DNA of 64,000 nucleotides from JAICJC01 sp963709425 (GTDB lineage Bacteria > Actinomycetota > Thermoleophilia > Gaiellales > JAICJC01): positions 620,001 to 684,000 of the forward strand of contig CAVPWG010000005.1 of assembly GCA_963709425.1 (NCBI GenBank). Direction: 5' to 3'. Positions within the stretch are counted from its first letter, which is position 1. Every line of letters begins with the position of its first letter. Shown here piece after piece: positions 63,246 to 64,000 of this stretch. The position numbers were made by a program, and so were the translations under genes. The notes under the pieces are model-generated. The model was given only the letters and a program-made list of their open reading frames with translations, had not been told where the DNA came from and did no database searches.

Positions 63246-64000
63246 CTACCGAGCAGCCAGGCTGCCGTGGCCGTTGGTCTCGGGAGCCGGGGCGGCCAGC
63301 TCGACACCGACGTCGAGCGAGGAATTCGACTCGGGCTCGAGCCCCTCGAGCAGCCGGTCGATCTCGGGCCGTTCGAGCGTCTCGTGCGCGAGCAGGCCCT
63401 GCGCCAGCTTGTCCAGGTAGGGGCGGTAGCGCTCGACCAGCTCGAGCGCGTCACGGTAGGCCGCGTCCGTGATCGCGCGCTGCTCGGCGTCGCGCAGGCG
63501 CTTGGTCTCCTCCGAGAGCGCGTAGTCGTCGGCGCGTACCTGGAGATGCGGGACGCTCGCGCCCATGCCCCACTCGAACACCATCGCCCGTGCGATCTGG
63601 GTCGCGCGGTCGAGGTCGTTGGCGGCGCCGTTCGTGATCCGGCCGAACACGACCTGCTCGGCACGCCCGGCCCGCGAGGATGACCTTCAGCCAGTCGCGC
63701 AGCTCCTCGGTCGACTGGAGGTAGCGATCCTCCTCCGGCAGGTTGAGCGTGTAGCCGAGCGCGAGGCCGCGGGGGACGATCGTGACCTTGTGCAGCTGCA
63801 TCGCGTCGCCCATCAGGCGCGCCACCAGCGCATGGCCGGCCTCGTGGTAGGCGATCACCCGCTTCTCCTTGTCGGTGATCAGCTTGCGCTGAAGGAGGCC
63901 GGCGACGACGCGGTCGAGCGCGTCGTCGAAGTCCACGCTCGTGATCTCGTCGCGCGCCGACCGGCCGGCGAAGATCGCGGCCTCGTTGGCCAGGCTCGCC
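63246..64000 (-). CDS. ftsH: ATP-dependent zinc metalloprotease FtsH, 3' part (one frameshift)
   Basis: Only the M41 peptidase part lies in the window; the AAA+ domain is beyond 64000. The visible reading starts ASLANEAAIFAGRSARDEIT, then VIAYHEAGHALVARLMG (HExxH) and, after a shift near 63665 (extra base in the AGRAAEQVVFG region), GRITNGAANDLDRATQIARAM with the third zinc ligand Asp. The C-terminal tail LDVGVELAAPAPETNGHGSLAAR is lineage-specific. It degrades membrane and regulatory proteins at the membrane. Confidence 0.92.

Overview
The window is high-GC (roughly 70 percent), gene-dense bacterial DNA with very short intergenic gaps and many translationally coupled starts (ATGA, GTGA, TGATG). 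An actinobacterial-type LexA box, a complete 14-subunit NuoA-N operon, a PIG-V-type mannosyltransferase, a polyprenol-phosphate mannose synthase and about sixteen genes that appear to start leaderless from a TANNNT -10 element point to Actinomycetota. The family mix (CIRCE-controlled groESL, MFS-CNB fusion, pseudo-MBL proteins, UPF0173, DUF1028, DUF1015) would suit a deep lineage such as Thermoleophilia, but that rank is inference.

Layout. 0-7 kb: PAP2 fragment, PIG-V mannosyltransferase, AlkA glycosylase, M42 aminopeptidase, groES-groEL behind a promoter bracketed by two CIRCE operators, an MFS transporter and an ASCH protein. 7-16 kb: two large secreted repeat proteins with structured-looking leaders, a dolichol-phosphate-mannose-synthase-like enzyme, a GT-C-like membrane protein and a GtrA protein; together an envelope glycan and surface protein zone. 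16-21 kb: a pseudo-MBL protein, a degenerate GGDEF protein that keeps the c-di-GMP I-site, a zinc-ribbon protein, a subtilase coupled to a GAF protein, a 56-residue acidic protein and an MFS-CNB fusion. 21-27 kb: E1 alpha, E1 beta, E2, LipB and LipA, a 2-oxoacid dehydrogenase plus lipoylation cluster without an E3 gene. 26-34 kb: alpha/beta hydrolase, acetyltransferase, fumarase operon, a second pseudo-MBL protein, a Cys/His-rich unknown, VOC protein, ferredoxin-NADP reductase and ErpA. 34-48 kb: nuoABCDEFGHIJKLMN, with an extra 56-residue ORF coupled between nuoF and nuoG. 48-64 kb: an ASCH protein and an SplB-like radical SAM protein sharing a perfect LexA box, UPF0173 and DUF1028 genes, a beta-helix protein, an Mrp Fe-S carrier, an IMPase-DUF1015 pair back to back with an OB/HD nuclease, a secreted propeller-phosphoesterase, YchF, PAP2, methylmalonyl-CoA epimerase and the 3' part of ftsH.

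How the genes work together. Pyruvate (or branched-chain) dehydrogenase, lipoate attachment, fumarase, methylmalonyl-CoA epimerase and complex I give an aerobic carbon-to-NADH-to-quinone path, with ErpA, Mrp and the ferredoxin reductase able to serve its Fe-S needs. DNA repair is represented by AlkA and a LexA-boxed radical SAM protein.

Caveat. About twenty genes carry single-base frameshifts, mostly single-base insertions, including housekeeping genes (E1 beta, E2, lipA, nuoM, mrp, ftsH). Between 32.1 and 45.5 kb I see none. I read these as mostly sequence or assembly errors, and gene spans below are given across the shifts. No rRNA, tRNA, CRISPR array or insertion sequence was recognised.
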